From NCBI GenBank assembly GCA_020746875.1, contig JAGTJL010000012.1, positions 1,240,001 to 1,304,000 on the forward strand: a stretch of DNA of 64,000 nucleotides. The letters run 5' to 3'. The DNA comes from Rhexocercosporidium sp. MPI-PUGE-AT-0058. Taxonomy: Eukaryota > Ascomycota > Leotiomycetes > Helotiales. Every line of letters starts with the position of its first letter. Position 1 is the first letter of the stretch. Shown piece after piece: positions 24,638 to 35,940 of the stretch. The position numbers and the translations under genes are program-made. Below the pieces are notes generated by a model, which had not been told where the DNA came from, made no database searches, and saw only the letters and a list, made by a program, of their open reading frames with translations.

Positions 24638-24844
24638 TGTCGTTGACCAAAAATGCTTGTATGATCGAAATCTTCATCAATCGCAGATGCACGAGCTGCC
24701 ATCATAAGACCATGCTATACCACATCACAGATCGAGTCAAAAATTGAGTGATTGGACAAAAACAACGGCTGGTTTTGTCGCCGTGTCAAATCAATCCTCC
24801 ATTCCCGGTCAAGTCAGCGGTATCATGACCAGGGCCGGATCCTG

Positions 24845-24852
24845 ATCCTGCA
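24845..24852 (+). promoter_or_regulatory. ATCCTGCA candidate regulatory site 3
   Basis: Exact octamer 208 bp upstream of the FAS beta start. A second ATCCTG precedes it directly and TTCGGG follows. GGCCG/CGGCC arms flank it. Confidence 0.6.
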
Positions 24853-25161
24853 ATTCGGGACTCGGCCAAGAATGCCTGCAGACCAGCATCTGAATTGAAA
24901 ATACAGATGGCGATTTTTTGTTCCAATTGCTCTTGTATCATAGTAAGTCTTTCGTGGTATTTGTACCGTTGCAGTGTTCAATGCGAAACGTTCTCCTTTA
25001 GTGACCAACGAGATTATTACTCTCGCCAACATTAAGCGAGCGCTCAGATTTCGAGGGGAAAAGTTGATCATTCAGAATTGAATCCTTCGACTTAAAATCC
25101 AGCTTTGCATTTAGAGGAATCACTATCTCATGACGGTCAAAGGGGATTTAGATAGAGCCGG

Positions 25162-25169
25162 ATCCTGCA
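25162..25169 (+). promoter_or_regulatory. ATCCTGCA candidate regulatory site 4
   Basis: Exact octamer 265 bp upstream of the FAS alpha start. The context CCGGATCCTGCAATTTGG repeats that of site 3. Confidence 0.6.
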
Positions 25170-25426
25170 ATTTGGTCCAGCTGATTGCAGTTGACAGGAA
25201 GTAAGCATGATAATCCACAGGTATGTTGGTGGATCACTCACTGTAGCTGAAGCTTTATCTGACCTCTGTCTGACTTAGTGCATTATCTTGGCCTTGAAAG
25301 GACTCCGGAACTGTTGCCGTTACCGTCATATAGTATTCACTCTGCATCAACTCTCTCGAGCTACGGTACGAGTTTTCGTGTCCTCGATCGACTCGACGAC
25401 CTGCTTCGCTCTGCTCGCTAGCCGCA

Positions 25427-28400
25427 ATGACCCAAACATCTGATTACAAGATGACTTTGACTTCAACATTGGCTTCAGCGGCAAATCCGAATTCGACTTG
25501 GGAGAGTGACGATGAGGTGGCTCGAACGCTGCTCATCGAGCTACTAGCCCATCAGTTCTGCTATCCGGTCCAATGGATCGATACTCAAACCTCAATTCTG
25601 GGGCCTGGTCGCACCCAGCGCATAGTTGAGATGGGCCCAGCAAACACACTCGCTAACATGGCCAAACGAACAATTGCACTCAAATACGCTTCCATAGACA
25701 CGGCGTCGGGTGTATCTCGTGAGCTACTCACCTTTCAATCAGACCTGGACACCATCTCGTACAAGCAACACGTTGATGTCAACAATGTCGCCGAATCCCC
25801 AGTGAAGAATGTGGCAAAGATCGGGGAAGCAGGGCCACCCCCGTCCCAAAACATCGATACCGCGGTCATAATACCGTCCACTTCGACAACTCCTCCGGTC
25901 TGTCTTTCAGCAGAGACCGAAGATTCGCCCCCCACGCCATCTGAAATTGTTGCCGCTATAGTGTCTTCTGGATTGAAGAGACCCTGGAACAACTCCAACA
26001 TGAACCAGTCTATTAAAGTCCTCTGTGCAGGTCGTTCGACCTTACAGAATGAGATCATGGGTGATCTCGACACCGAATTCACTTCTCTGCCGGACGGAGC
26101 TGAGGATCTCTCACTAGAGGCGCTCTGCGAAATTCTGCAAGCCAGGTTTACTGGAAATTTGGGCAAAAAGTCAAGCTCCCTCATTGATAGGATGACTTCT
26201 CAAAAACTGCCAGCATCTTTCCAAGCTTCTGCACTGCGTAAGCATTTGAAGCAGGCTTGGGGTATGGGAACCGGTCGTCAGAATAGTGTACTCCTTCAGG
26301 CGGTCAGCGGGCAGCTTGGAAGTCGTTTGAAAGAGGATGAGGCAAAACTTTTTGTCGATGGGATTGTCAAGAAGTACCTGGATCAGCATGGCCTCAAATT
26401 GCCTGATGTGTTAGCATCTTCTTCAACAGGGAATGCTCCAGCAATGATCAGCGTAGATGCTCTTGAACATATAGAAGGAAGGCAGAGGACGACCTGGGAA
26501 GAGCAAGCTGCACTTTACATGAATCTTCTCGGTCTAAACGTGCACGAATCGCAAGACACGATCGTCAAACTTCAACAGCGTGTACTGGAATTAGAAGAAC
26601 AGCTCGGTGGCTGGATTGCAGAACATGGAGAAGTTTACGCATCTGGGCTGCGATCTATATTTACTCCGCTCAAGACGAGAGTCTTCGATTCTTGGTGGAA
26701 CTGGGCGATGCAGGACCTCCTGCAATTGGTCGTTTTAGCGACACAGAATTTTGAAAATAGTGACGATGAGATTCTGGCTCAACTCAGTACGAGGATAGTG
26801 AACAGAAGCCATACAAGGCTACTCAAGGTCATGCATTACCTGGTGGGGACAACAAAAGATCCTCGTGTCGAAGGGCTCTTACGAGATGTTCTCTCGCAAT
26901 GCAAGTCTCGAGGCGACGCTCCCGCATCGGTCCGCTGGTCTGATGCCTCGTGGGCTCCTCAAACGGTGGTGGACAGTAATGGAAAAATCTCCTATCACCA
27001 GATTCCACGACCTCCTGCCGCCAACTCCCTAGACAAGTCTAATTCATACCTTCAGCTAGGTCGGAAACAATCAGATGAATGGCAGTACCGGGAGGAGCTC
27101 TCAGTCGTACTGCGACAGGTGCTTGTTGTTTCGAAAAATTCGGGATTGTCACTGTCAGAGCGAAATGTTCTTGTCACAGGTGCGGGTCCAGGGTCCATTG
27201 GTTCCGAACTCACTGCCCAGCTGCTGTCTGCAGGCGCCACTGTTGTCCTCACAAGCAGTTCTTACTCCCCAACAATTACTCGCTACTTCCAGGAATTGTA
27301 TGCCGCTCGTGGAGGCAAGAGTTCTAAGCTAATCCTTCTTCCATTCAACCAGGCCAGCGTCTGTGATCTGGAAGCATTGACGAAGTACATCTATGCCGAA
27401 GATGGACTGAACATGGATCTCGACTTTGTGGTGCCATTTGCAGCTATCTCTGAGAATGGACGCAGCATAGCAGACATCGACTCAAAATCAGAGCTCGCTC
27501 ATCGTTTGATGCTCACAAATACCATTCGCTTGCTGGGTCAGATCAAACAACACAAACAGGACCGAGGCATTCTTACGAGGCCAGCTCAGGTCATCGTCCC
27601 GCTCTCACCAAATCATGGCAACCTGGGCAACGATGGTCTTTATGTAGAGTCAAAACTCGGCTTAGAGAGCCTCTTGGAAAAGTTCCACTCAGAAGACTGG
27701 TCTCAGTATCTTCTCATCTGCGGCGTCATCATCGGATGGACGAGAGGTACAAAGCTCACTTCCGACATCGACCAGGTAGCTCAAGGGATGGAGGAGCTCG
27801 GTATACGAACGTTCTCGCAAGACGAGATGGCTTACAACATCTTGGCGCTCCTGAGTCCACCCGTCACACAGTTGTGCCTAGAGGAGCCGCTGGTTGCTGA
27901 TTTCAGTGGAGGCATGGGTCGTTTTCCGGACCTCAAAGGCGCAACGAACGACATCCGAGCCACGATCCAGCAGCTCAGTGAGGAGAGGAGGGCTGTCGCC
28001 CATGAGAATGATGGCCAGCGTATAACAACTGAGTACTCTTCAAATGGGGAGCAGATCAACCCCCAGTTCAGCTTTCCTCCCTTACCAGAGTGGGAAAGCG
28101 ACATTCAACCTCTCGCTGGTCAGTTGGAGGGCATGGTAGATCTTGACCGTGTTGTTGTCATTGCGGGCTTTGCTGAAGTTGGACCCTTTGGGAGTTCTCG
28201 AGTTAGATGGGATATGGAAGTGAACGGTCGCCTCTCTAGCGAGTCCTGCATCGAACTAGCTTGGACGATGGGCCTGATCAAAGCCCATTCGGGTGTAATA
28301 AGTGGAGAACCTTTCTCCGGTTGGTTGGATCAGGAGACTGGGAAGCCTATCGCCGACACAGAAGTCCAAGAGAAATACGAAAGTTACATGATGGAGCACG

Positions 28401-30283
28401 TCGGAATACGCTTCATGGACCGACTGCGAGGCTCGCCCTCCTGGAGTGCTGCCGAGGCTCTCCATGAGATTGAGATCACAAAAGATCATGAGCCCTTTGA
28501 AGTCAGCCGTGAAGCAGCATTGCAACTCAAAGAGGCACATGGCGACCACATCCAGCTCACGCCAGTCCCAAAAGATGATCGCGTGAAAGTGGTGCTTACC
28601 AAAGGGGCAAAGATAATGATTCCTAAGCTCATCGCCACTCAACACACTGTCGGTGGGCAGATACCCAGGGGCTGGGATGCTCGAACATACGGTATTCCTG
28701 ACGACATCATAAGCCAGGTCGACACAGTGACACTCTACGCATTGGTTGCCGCCGCCGAAGCTCTGCAGTCCGCTGGTGTCCCCGATGCATTCGAATTCTA
28801 CAACCATATTCACGTCAGTGACATTGCAAACTGCGTCGGATCCGGGCTTGGCGGATCTCGAAGCTTCGGTAATATATTCAAGGGACGCTACAAGGACGAG
28901 CCCGTATCAAAAGATGTGCTCTCAGAAGTCTTCATCAGCTCTGGTAGTGCCTGGATCAATATGCTGCTCCTTTCATCAGCAGGGGCAAATCGAACTCCCG
29001 TGGGAGCATGCGCCACGGCTATGGAGTCTCTAGATACTGCCTGCGACCTGATTCAGACAGGCAAAGCCAAAGTATGCCTGGTAGGCGCATTCGACGATAT
29101 GATGAAAGAAATATCAGACGAATTCGCCAACCTCCAAGCATCGATCAACGCAGATGAAGATGTGGCAGCAGGCCGTGAGCCCAGAGAGATGAGCCGGCCA
29201 GCGACTTCGACTCGCGCAGGTTTTGTTGAGTCAGAAGGAGCGGGCATCCAAGTGGTCACCTCTGCAAGTGTTGCCCTAGAAATGGGTCTTCCCATCTACA
29301 GTATCATTGCAATGACCCATAACGCAATGGATAAAGCTGGACGTTCAATCCCAGCTCCTGGACGTGGACTATTGGGCGCAGCAAAACAGACGTCCGGGGC
29401 TTTTGACTCCCCTTGGATGAGCATGGCATACCGGCGCCGGGCATTGCAGAATCGCCTGAAACAGATCACGGAGATGCGAGAGCTTCAAGTTGGATACCTT
29501 GACGAAGAGGTGGCTGATATCAAGACCTCGGGCACTGATCCGGTGGAGGTCGAAGAGCACCGAGCCCGACGACTCGAGGGCATTGAGCGTGATGTCGCAC
29601 GTGACTGTAACGAAGCGCGCAACCAGTATGGAAATCGCTTCTGGACACACGACGAACGCATCGCCCCTATTCGAGGTGGTCTCGCAGTATGGGGCTTGAC
29701 GATAGATGACCTTGATGTCGCTTCTTTCCACGGCACGTCAACAAAAGCAAACGAAAAGAACGAGGCGACGCTGGTCAATGCACAACTTCGACATCTGGGC
29801 CGAACAGACGGAAATGTTCTCCCAGTTGTGTTTCAAAAATCTTTGACTGGCCACCCAAAAGGGCCTGCCGGTGCATGGATGCTGAACGGCTGTCTGCAGA
29901 TGCTGCATGAAGGCCGCATCCCCGGTAATCGGAATGCCGATAATATTGATGAGGAGCTAGAGAAATGCGAGTTCCTCGTCTTTCCTAACAAGACTATCAG
30001 CAAACCGAAAATGAAAGCCTTTACACTTCAACTGTTTGGTTTCGGTCAGAAGGGTGGCATGGCGGTTGGAGTGCATCCTCGTTACCTCTACGCTACCATC
30101 CAGCGGAACCAGTTTGAAAAGTACAGCGAGAAGTTGCGACAGCGAGAGCGAAAAGCAACGCGCAGATTCCATCAAGGCATCTTTACCAACAGTGTCTTCC
30201 AAGCCAAGCAGGGGCCACCATACCCAGTGAGCGAAGAGATAAAGACTCTTCTTGATCCAACATATCGAACGAGTCCTGCGTAG
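25427..30283 (+). CDS. fungal fatty acid synthase subunit alpha lacking the PPT domain (HexA/StcJ-like)
   Basis: Alpha subunit of a dedicated type I FAS, 1618 aa in one uninterrupted exon. Residues 27-113 match the N-terminal segment that completes the malonyl/palmitoyl transferase. The acyl-carrier region carries the pantetheine-bearing serine at about 204 in AGRSTLQNEI. The ketoreductase has its nucleotide loop near 580 (LVTGAGPGSIG). The ketosynthase has Cys1195 (GACATA), His1435 (HGTSTKANE), Lys1471 and His1476 (TGHPKG), so the catalytic set is intact. The protein ends soon after the ketosynthase; the C-terminal phosphopantetheinyl transferase of primary-metabolism FAS alpha (about 1850-1880 aa) is absent, as in the FAS alpha of aflatoxin-type pathways. 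It would therefore need a separate transferase for activation. Start ATG at 25427 follows a pyrimidine-rich leader. The gene is divergent from FAS beta and shares the two-octamer promoter. Confidence 0.95.
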   Translation: MTQTSDYKMTLTSTLASAANPNSTWESDDEVARTLLIELLAHQFCYPVQWIDTQTSILGPGRTQRIVEMGPANTLANMAKRTIALKYASIDTASGVSRELLTFQSDLDTISYKQHVDVNNVAESPVKNVAKIGEAGPPPSQNIDTAVIIPSTSTTPPVCLSAETEDSPPTPSEIVAAIVSSGLKRPWNNSNMNQSIKVLCAGRSTLQNEIMGDLDTEFTSLPDGAEDLSLEALCEILQARFTGNLGKKSSSLIDRMTSQKLPASFQASALRKHLKQAWGMGTGRQNSVLLQAVSGQLGSRLKEDEAKLFVDGIVKKYLDQHGLKLPDVLASSSTGNAPAMISVDALEHIEGRQRTTWEEQAALYMNLLGLNVHESQDTIVKLQQRVLELEEQLGGWIAEHGEVYASGLRSIFTPLKTRVFDSWWNWAMQDLLQLVVLATQNFENSDDEILAQLSTRIVNRSHTRLLKVMHYLVGTTKDPRVEGLLRDVLSQCKSRGDAPASVRWSDASWAPQTVVDSNGKISYHQIPRPPAANSLDKSNSYLQLGRKQSDEWQYREELSVVLRQVLVVSKNSGLSLSERNVLVTGAGPGSIGSELTAQLLSAGATVVLTSSSYSPTITRYFQELYAARGGKSSKLILLPFNQASVCDLEALTKYIYAEDGLNMDLDFVVPFAAISENGRSIADIDSKSELAHRLMLTNTIRLLGQIKQHKQDRGILTRPAQVIVPLSPNHGNLGNDGLYVESKLGLESLLEKFHSEDWSQYLLICGVIIGWTRGTKLTSDIDQVAQGMEELGIRTFSQDEMAYNILALLSPPVTQLCLEEPLVADFSGGMGRFPDLKGATNDIRATIQQLSEERRAVAHENDGQRITTEYSSNGEQINPQFSFPPLPEWESDIQPLAGQLEGMVDLDRVVVIAGFAEVGPFGSSRVRWDMEVNGRLSSESCIELAWTMGLIKAHSGVISGEPFSGWLDQETGKPIADTEVQEKYESYMMEHVGIRFMDRLRGSPSWSAAEALHEIEITKDHEPFEVSREAALQLKEAHGDHIQLTPVPKDDRVKVVLTKGAKIMIPKLIATQHTVGGQIPRGWDARTYGIPDDIISQVDTVTLYALVAAAEALQSAGVPDAFEFYNHIHVSDIANCVGSGLGGSRSFGNIFKGRYKDEPVSKDVLSEVFISSGSAWINMLLLSSAGANRTPVGACATAMESLDTACDLIQTGKAKVCLVGAFDDMMKEISDEFANLQASINADEDVAAGREPREMSRPATSTRAGFVESEGAGIQVVTSASVALEMGLPIYSIIAMTHNAMDKAGRSIPAPGRGLLGAAKQTSGAFDSPWMSMAYRRRALQNRLKQITEMRELQVGYLDEEVADIKTSGTDPVEVEEHRARRLEGIERDVARDCNEARNQYGNRFWTHDERIAPIRGGLAVWGLTIDDLDVASFHGTSTKANEKNEATLVNAQLRHLGRTDGNVLPVVFQKSLTGHPKGPAGAWMLNGCLQMLHEGRIPGNRNADNIDEELEKCEFLVFPNKTISKPKMKAFTLQLFGFGQKGGMAVGVHPRYLYATIQRNQFEKYSEKLRQRERKATRRFHQGIFTNSVFQAKQGPPYPVSEEIKTLLDPTYRTSPA

Positions 30284-32642
30284 GTAGTACTATCGACGTC
30301 GCTTTGGGAAGATGAGGATGTTGACTAGATACTATCAAACGGAGGAGTTCAGAAGTCAATAACTCCCCAAGGTGTCTCTATCACGGCTATAATTGCCTTT
30401 CTAGTATATCTCGCAAAGATGGAGTTAAGAAAGCCTTGAGATGAAGCACGTTTCTGTCCATGATATCCTCACTTGGGGCCGAATTTGCGACTATCATAAC
30501 CAGGGACAGAAATGGTTACTTGGAGTTTCTCCGGTGATGGTCTTAACATTTAAGTCAAAGACAGAGGCAATTTAGAGAACATTAGCAGGGTCTTTCATTA
30601 GCGTCAGACATACACACACACATATAACACACGAAGTTCATTCGGTCGGTTATAGAATTTTCCAGAGCATTACGATCGAAGCATAACAGGGTGCTCCAAT
30701 TTCATTTATGGTCGCTTCAAATTTCTTTCTTGCTAATTCTAGACTTCAACAATGACATTTTTAAGAAGAAAAAGCTTTCAATCCTCAGCTTTCATTGCCA
30801 GACACCAGCACGTGATGTTCAAAACTAGCCTTTACCACCTTTGTACTCTGAGGCTAATGCCAGGGAAGACGCTGCCACAACGCACTGGTTTTATTAAATG
30901 TTATTGCTCGTACTATATTCTGCCTTTTGATCAATCAATACGACAAATCAACCCCCGAAACAAGCACAATGTCTTGGCATTTACTAGATATTCGCTTATT
31001 TCTGAATGAGTCCTTTGTGCACTTGCCTCAACCGTGAAAATTGCGAGCAACATTTGACACATGAGTGTTATGGAGAATTCAAATCGAGTATATTGTAGCC
31101 TTCGATAACCTTAGTACGTCACATACATAGGTTTATTCGTACCCAATTATTTATTGGGAAGTGAAGTGAAGTATTTTTGGTGGGGTTTGCTTGAAAAGGA
31201 GGTGGACGGGTTGCAATGTTGGAGACTTTTACTGGCAGACCAAGCAGTTCAGCTTGTAGGTCTCTCTAATTAGGCTTCGTGAGAATCCCTATTGATTGAT
31301 TGTTATTTAATTTAATGAAAGAAGGAAACCTTCTGCTCATCCTTCGTTATTAAACGCATACTGTCGTTCCCCTTTCCCCCGTCTGGGTGTTCACTTCCGA
31401 GCTTCTTCTTTGCGAAGTCCTCTCCGACGACGGCAATGTAAATTGATGTTTTAATGAATCATGCAGCTACTACCATCTTTTGAGCCTATTCTGTGTTTGT
31501 CAAAGAGCTTCTGTTGCTTGAGCGAGCTAGATGGAATAGGTAGTACTTTCCTATCACCTCTTTCCTACCAGTGTGGTCGAAATATGTAAATAATCTGGAT
31601 ATATTGCAACAGTGGGGTGGTAGGGGGGTATCGGTGTGAGGGGTAAATGGTGATACCTGGTGTTGTTGGCATGCTGCAAGCCTAGCTGGGACGCTAAATA
31701 TATTCCCATCACTCACTCGCCTTCTGACTCTCTTTATCAGTCAGTATAATGATTAGCTTGCCTAGTGGAGAGCGTTTTGTTGTGTAAGAGATAGGGGACT
31801 TACCGTGACTCTGAGATTGAACCTCCAAGAATTGATCATGGTGACAGATTTTTACAGAAGTGGTGGTCTCGTGTCTACGACAACTCTTGGATAGACACTT
31901 TAGCCACACAATTCAATATACGCTTAACTTTTTGAACTACTGCCAGTGGAGATTGGTGTATGCTTTCTTATCTCTCTGACTTTAAACAGACTGCATTTTC
32001 TCTGTCTGTCTGTGTCTGTCCTTCTGTTCTTACTGCTTGCATTTAAAAATTGGCGAACCGAATGAGAAACGTGAGATAAGCATCTCATTAATATCCAGCG
32101 ACCGGGACTGTTATATATTCCCTACCTATATAAGTCGATCAGAGCAAATGGTATCATCGTCGAATTTGATCCCATGAGCGCTCTTCGCGAAACTAGTTTG
32201 ATACGCCAATTTATTGTATAGCTTGTCTCCTCAACCAACTGTCTGTCGGTGCGCAGTGCACAGCCAATATCGACTAAATTAATTATCGCTAATACAGAAT
32301 CTGACTAATTGATTGAAAGACTGGATTGGGAGGCATTATTTCATTAAGCTCGCTAAGCGAATCCCGGGCGAGAGGCATGGATTGCACGTACGAACCACCC
32401 AGTAACAGGACGAGCCGACCCTCAAGCCGTATGCTGACTATGCGCGTCACACATGCATGGCATATCCATATCCCGAAGACCTCATACAGAGAAATGCCGG
32501 CCATGAACGCCTCTGAAAAGAATATCCCAAACTTAAATCCCCCAACGTCCATAAAAACATTCCATCAGCTCAGAACATCTTCGTGTTGGTATAATCAGAG
32601 ATTTCCTCTAGATTACAAGAAAAAAATACATAGCCCGGAACT
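30284..32642. other. AT-rich intergenic stretch, no gene supported
   Basis: These 2.36 kb downstream of FAS alpha are visibly AT-rich and hold only short frames without domains. Small ACAC and TCTG simple repeats occur. The spacing is unusually large against the compact flanks. Confidence 0.45.
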
Positions 32643-33277
32643 TCATTCTCCTTTACTGACCTTGGGACGTTTCCGTCCATTTGAGTATCGTCGAATCCTG
32701 GTACAGCTCTGGTTCTCAACGTGGGTATTTCTCGCTGTTTTGCGACTAAAGAAGGCGCCACACTTTGGACAATAATATGTCGGTCTCTTGTCTGAGTATT
32801 CCCGTCTATGTCGAGCGAGATTACTTGAAGTAGTGAAGCCCCGGCCATTGCATCCGTGATCCCAGCATACCAAATCATCCTGGCGTTGGTGGTAGGTGGG
32901 AGTGGAATTGTCTGATGTTGATGTTGGAGACTCGCTGATGACGCCATCATATTCTGACACCGATGATCCTTTTAAATGCTTTGATGTACCTGCAGTGGTG
33001 GATTTTGGGACAGCTTCGATTTGGACCTTGGATTCTGACAAGGGGGTAGAGTACCTATGCCTATTAGCACTTTGCTATTGGTGTAACCAAGTACTTGGGT
33101 GGTTCTGTAACTTACTGCGGCTGTTGTCTGCGTCGTGAAACCGGTTTGCAAGCAGGTGCTTTGTCTCTCGACCTTGAGGGGCTATGCATGCGAGGTGTGC
33201 GATCTGAATCTACAGAAAGGGTCAGGATTTCCAGCACTCGAACTTTCGCCAAGAGCTCATACCAGGCAAAGTCGCAT
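32643..33277 (-). CDS. small C2H2-type zinc-finger protein, 5' exons uncertain
   Basis: The main exon (33074-32643) carries two zinc-finger-like modules. Finger 1 is [17 protein letters not shown], with 13 rather than 12 residues between second Cys and first His and no clear second His. Finger 2 is [17 protein letters not shown] followed by a Cys five residues on (C2HC). This pattern (CDHGCNGR-F-x-SNL-RH, then C-x2-CGA-F-R-TARN-H) is a recurrent uncharacterised fungal family. The tail is basic ([12 protein letters not shown]). This exon has no ATG. A 47-bp intron GTAAGT...AATAG above 33074 is likely, and a further exon pair could start at an ATG at 33277; that part is speculative. The gene lies between FAS alpha and the ABC transporter, with an ATCCTGCA site 0.6-0.9 kb upstream. 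It may be a local regulator or unrelated. Confidence 0.6.
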
Positions 33278-33901
33278 TACTGTCACGGCGGGGACCAAAA
33301 TCTATAGCGGGCGACGAAGTATGTAGAAAACACATCCAGTCCAGGATGAACTCTTTTCCATTTGATGGTAGTAAGTAAGACATGGTCATATAGATAATGA
33401 AAAGCACGCAATTGTCAGAACTCATGATGATATAACTAGAGGGCGAGCAGTGATATAGTAAACGAGCTCCAATGATTTCATACTCAACGTGAGTTTACAA
33501 CCAGATAAGTTACCCGTTTACACCCCAGTTCTTTGCGTGGGACTGAACCCACGTTCGAGCCTACCAGGACCCTTGTCCGAGGTCCTAGTCATAAGGGTGT
33601 TTTTGGTAAGTCCGCCCCTGCCAACATGGATCCCAGTCATTCCAGTCCCACACAGAAACCGAGTAGCCGTCAAATGCACATCTACTGCAGTATGAGCACT
33701 ATCTTCAACGTGTAACCTAAGTACTACTGCGATTGGACCGGGGTTTCAACACTTGCTGATCTGAGACACGTTAGCGCTTAGTAGCCCAACATTCAAGCTT
33801 CTCTTACATGCCCTTTTGTGAAGCTGCCTGGACATCTATTAAAAATATTGTAAACAAACCCCAGATTATTGCGGGGTCACCGGAGACACCGAAAATCCGA
33901 A

Positions 33902-33909
33902 TGCAGGAT
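33902..33909 (-). promoter_or_regulatory. ATCCTGCA candidate regulatory site 5
   Basis: Exact octamer on the minus strand, again preceded by ATCCTG and followed by TTCGG, so it repeats the layout of site 3. It lies upstream of both the C2H2 gene and the transporter. Confidence 0.5.
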
Positions 33910-34715
33910 CAGGATACGTTTCCATGCATAGAATTACAGAAATTCTGCGAGCGGCCCGATGCGCAAGCCAAGCTCATTCGCGGAGACAAGACATTCTCCC
34001 CACTTGAAAGCTGCGCCGCAGCTTTGCCGTATCTTAAAAATCGTAGGACTTAAAACTCGTAGGAACTTGAAAAACTCCAGACCGTGCCTTTTAAGTGCAT
34101 TCTTACATCATGTCTATGTCTTCTTTAGGTAGGTCGAAGTGGCGTGGACATGCTCTTATCTTACTGTAGAAGCGCTTTCCCAAAATAATTGGTAATAGTT
34201 TGTAACAAAAACGACGTTGCGCTTCGGTCAGCCCAGAGTTTGTCGGACTCAATCACTGTTCTCTACATACCTTGTGGCTACGCAAACATGCATACCAAAT
34301 GATGAAGCTCACCTATTCCGTGGTTTTGGAATCTCCATTGCCTCTTTTGACGAGGCGGGAAGGAAAGGCGGCTTGGCGCCACGAGGCCTCATTTATGATT
34401 AAGCTTAATTATGAGGCTTTTGGGCTAACACTGAACATGTGAATCTTATATGAAACCTTGATACATGTTGAACCTGGTCAGATGCAATGCGCATCACGAG
34501 AGCTATGATCTAGTAATAATTGTCGCAGCGTTGAGAGATCTGCAAGCACCTAGCAGGCTCGTGAAACCAAAACCTATCTCTAGGTGTGAGTGAACTGAAC
34601 AAGTTGTCGGCCGATAAGTCGACCGTAAAGGCCCATTTTCTGTCTTTCTTGCACATGAAGAAGTTGCAGCTTAGTTGCAGCATTCCCGGTAGCGTTGACA
34701 GCCTAGCCGGTGAGA

Positions 34716-34723
34716 TGCAGGAT
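34716..34723 (-). promoter_or_regulatory. ATCCTGCA candidate regulatory site 6
   Basis: Exact octamer about 1.2 kb upstream of the ABC transporter start. The context ATCCTGCATCTCACCGG is close to that of site 8. Confidence 0.45.
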
Positions 34724-35940
34724 TTCTAAGCGCTGGTCCTTGCAGCTTCGATGTCTTCGAGAAAGCTGGGCGCAAGCGAAAGCGAAACAATGACGACCAG
34801 TAAACAAGACTGTAAGAGCAAGAGTAAGTGCAAAAAGAAAATCTCTGTACATCCGCGGCGGCCGCCATTACAGCGGGGAAATCAGGTTCCGGTCCGCCGT
34901 ACATTCAGTACCTTATCGCTTTCTGCGTGGGACTGATCCGGCTGAACCAACTGGGGTAAGAATGCAGGGGCTATTCATAACCCAAAGTCCCTCGCAAGTC
35001 GGCACCAAGAGAGCGTGTGATAATATTGCGCATATTCTTACTCCATCGGGGTTAGGATCCAATGGATGGCAGCGGCACGAGAATCCGAGCTCGAGGGTAT
35101 AATTAAGCTTTGCTCGGTAAAAGCTTGGCGGACAGCGTCAACATTCCAAAGCTAGTGAAGCGAGCGATCTGAATTAGTAAGTTGCCCTAGGTTGGGCTAT
35201 TGGTCAGATCGTGTCGTCCTAGTCTTCACAAAACACCCCACTATCTTCCTAACTTTGCTGTCAGGTCCACTTACTGGCCGGCTTTTTACCTCTTCAAGTT
35301 AACTACCGCTCGCCGGCTGAATCCTTCAAAGCTTGAAGGTGAGCTAATGCTCGTAGGAACCTACAGTACTCCGGATTATCTCTGGTGGGTCTCTAGGGGA
35401 AGCTTCGGTCATTGACTTTCTGCCTTAGCTCTGGCTCTGTACTCTGCTATATTTTTACTGGTCCACAGGCGTATTCTCACCCAGGACACGAGCACTGGAA
35501 TTGCCTAACTCGGCACGGGTATTGTTGCTTACAAGTACATGGCTAAGCTTGGCTTGCTTTCTTACTTCCAGGGTCACTTTTACCGTTTCTAAAACGACTG
35601 CCTGTGGCACCCCAGATGCATTTACTGCCATTCTCGCTTTCCAAAAAGAGTAGAGCATGGAGCGTTGGTTGCTCCGAGCCAGCGCGGCCGGCACCCTGCA
35701 TTCCCTTTGCCCCGATTGCAAGTCGGGCACCACTCACCTGTCAGGTTCGCACGGGGCTGATTCCACTACTCCTACTCCCTACTCTACAGTGGCATGTCAA
35801 CTTCTCCCTCTCCTTCTCCTCCATGATTGTACCTCACCTACTGTACTGTACTTCGACTTCCAGACATCCACCCGGCCAGTCCAGCCCAGCCCAGTACTGG
35901 TCTCTCGCCAGCGGTATCTACCTAAAGCCTTATCTGCGCA

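Larger units (their letters stand above)
24638..25426. promoter_or_regulatory. shared divergent promoter of FAS beta and FAS alpha
   Basis: This 789-bp gap separates the divergent FAS starts. It holds two exact ATCCTGCA sites with very similar context, GGATCCTG-ATCCTGCAATTCGG (24845) and CCGGATCCTGCAATTTGG (25162). The first is framed by an inverted repeat GGCCG (24833-24837) and CGGCC (24863-24867). No gene is supported in it. Confidence 0.7.
33278..35940. promoter_or_regulatory. long intergenic region between the C2H2 gene and the ABC transporter
   Basis: This 2.66-kb stretch has no supported gene. It is the upstream side of both flanking genes and carries two ATCCTGCA octamers on the minus strand (33902, 34716). 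A hairpin-rich segment at about 33525-33610 has tRNA-like fragments but does not fold as a tRNA. A pyrimidine-rich stretch immediately before 35940 looks like the leader of the transporter gene. Confidence 0.5.

Noticed and set aside
33525..33610. tRNA-like fragments (hairpin GTGGG...CCCAC, GTTCGAGCC)
   Set aside because: The pieces do not assemble: there is no 7-bp acceptor pairing, the T-loop lacks the conserved TTCRA order in register, and no anticodon arm fits.
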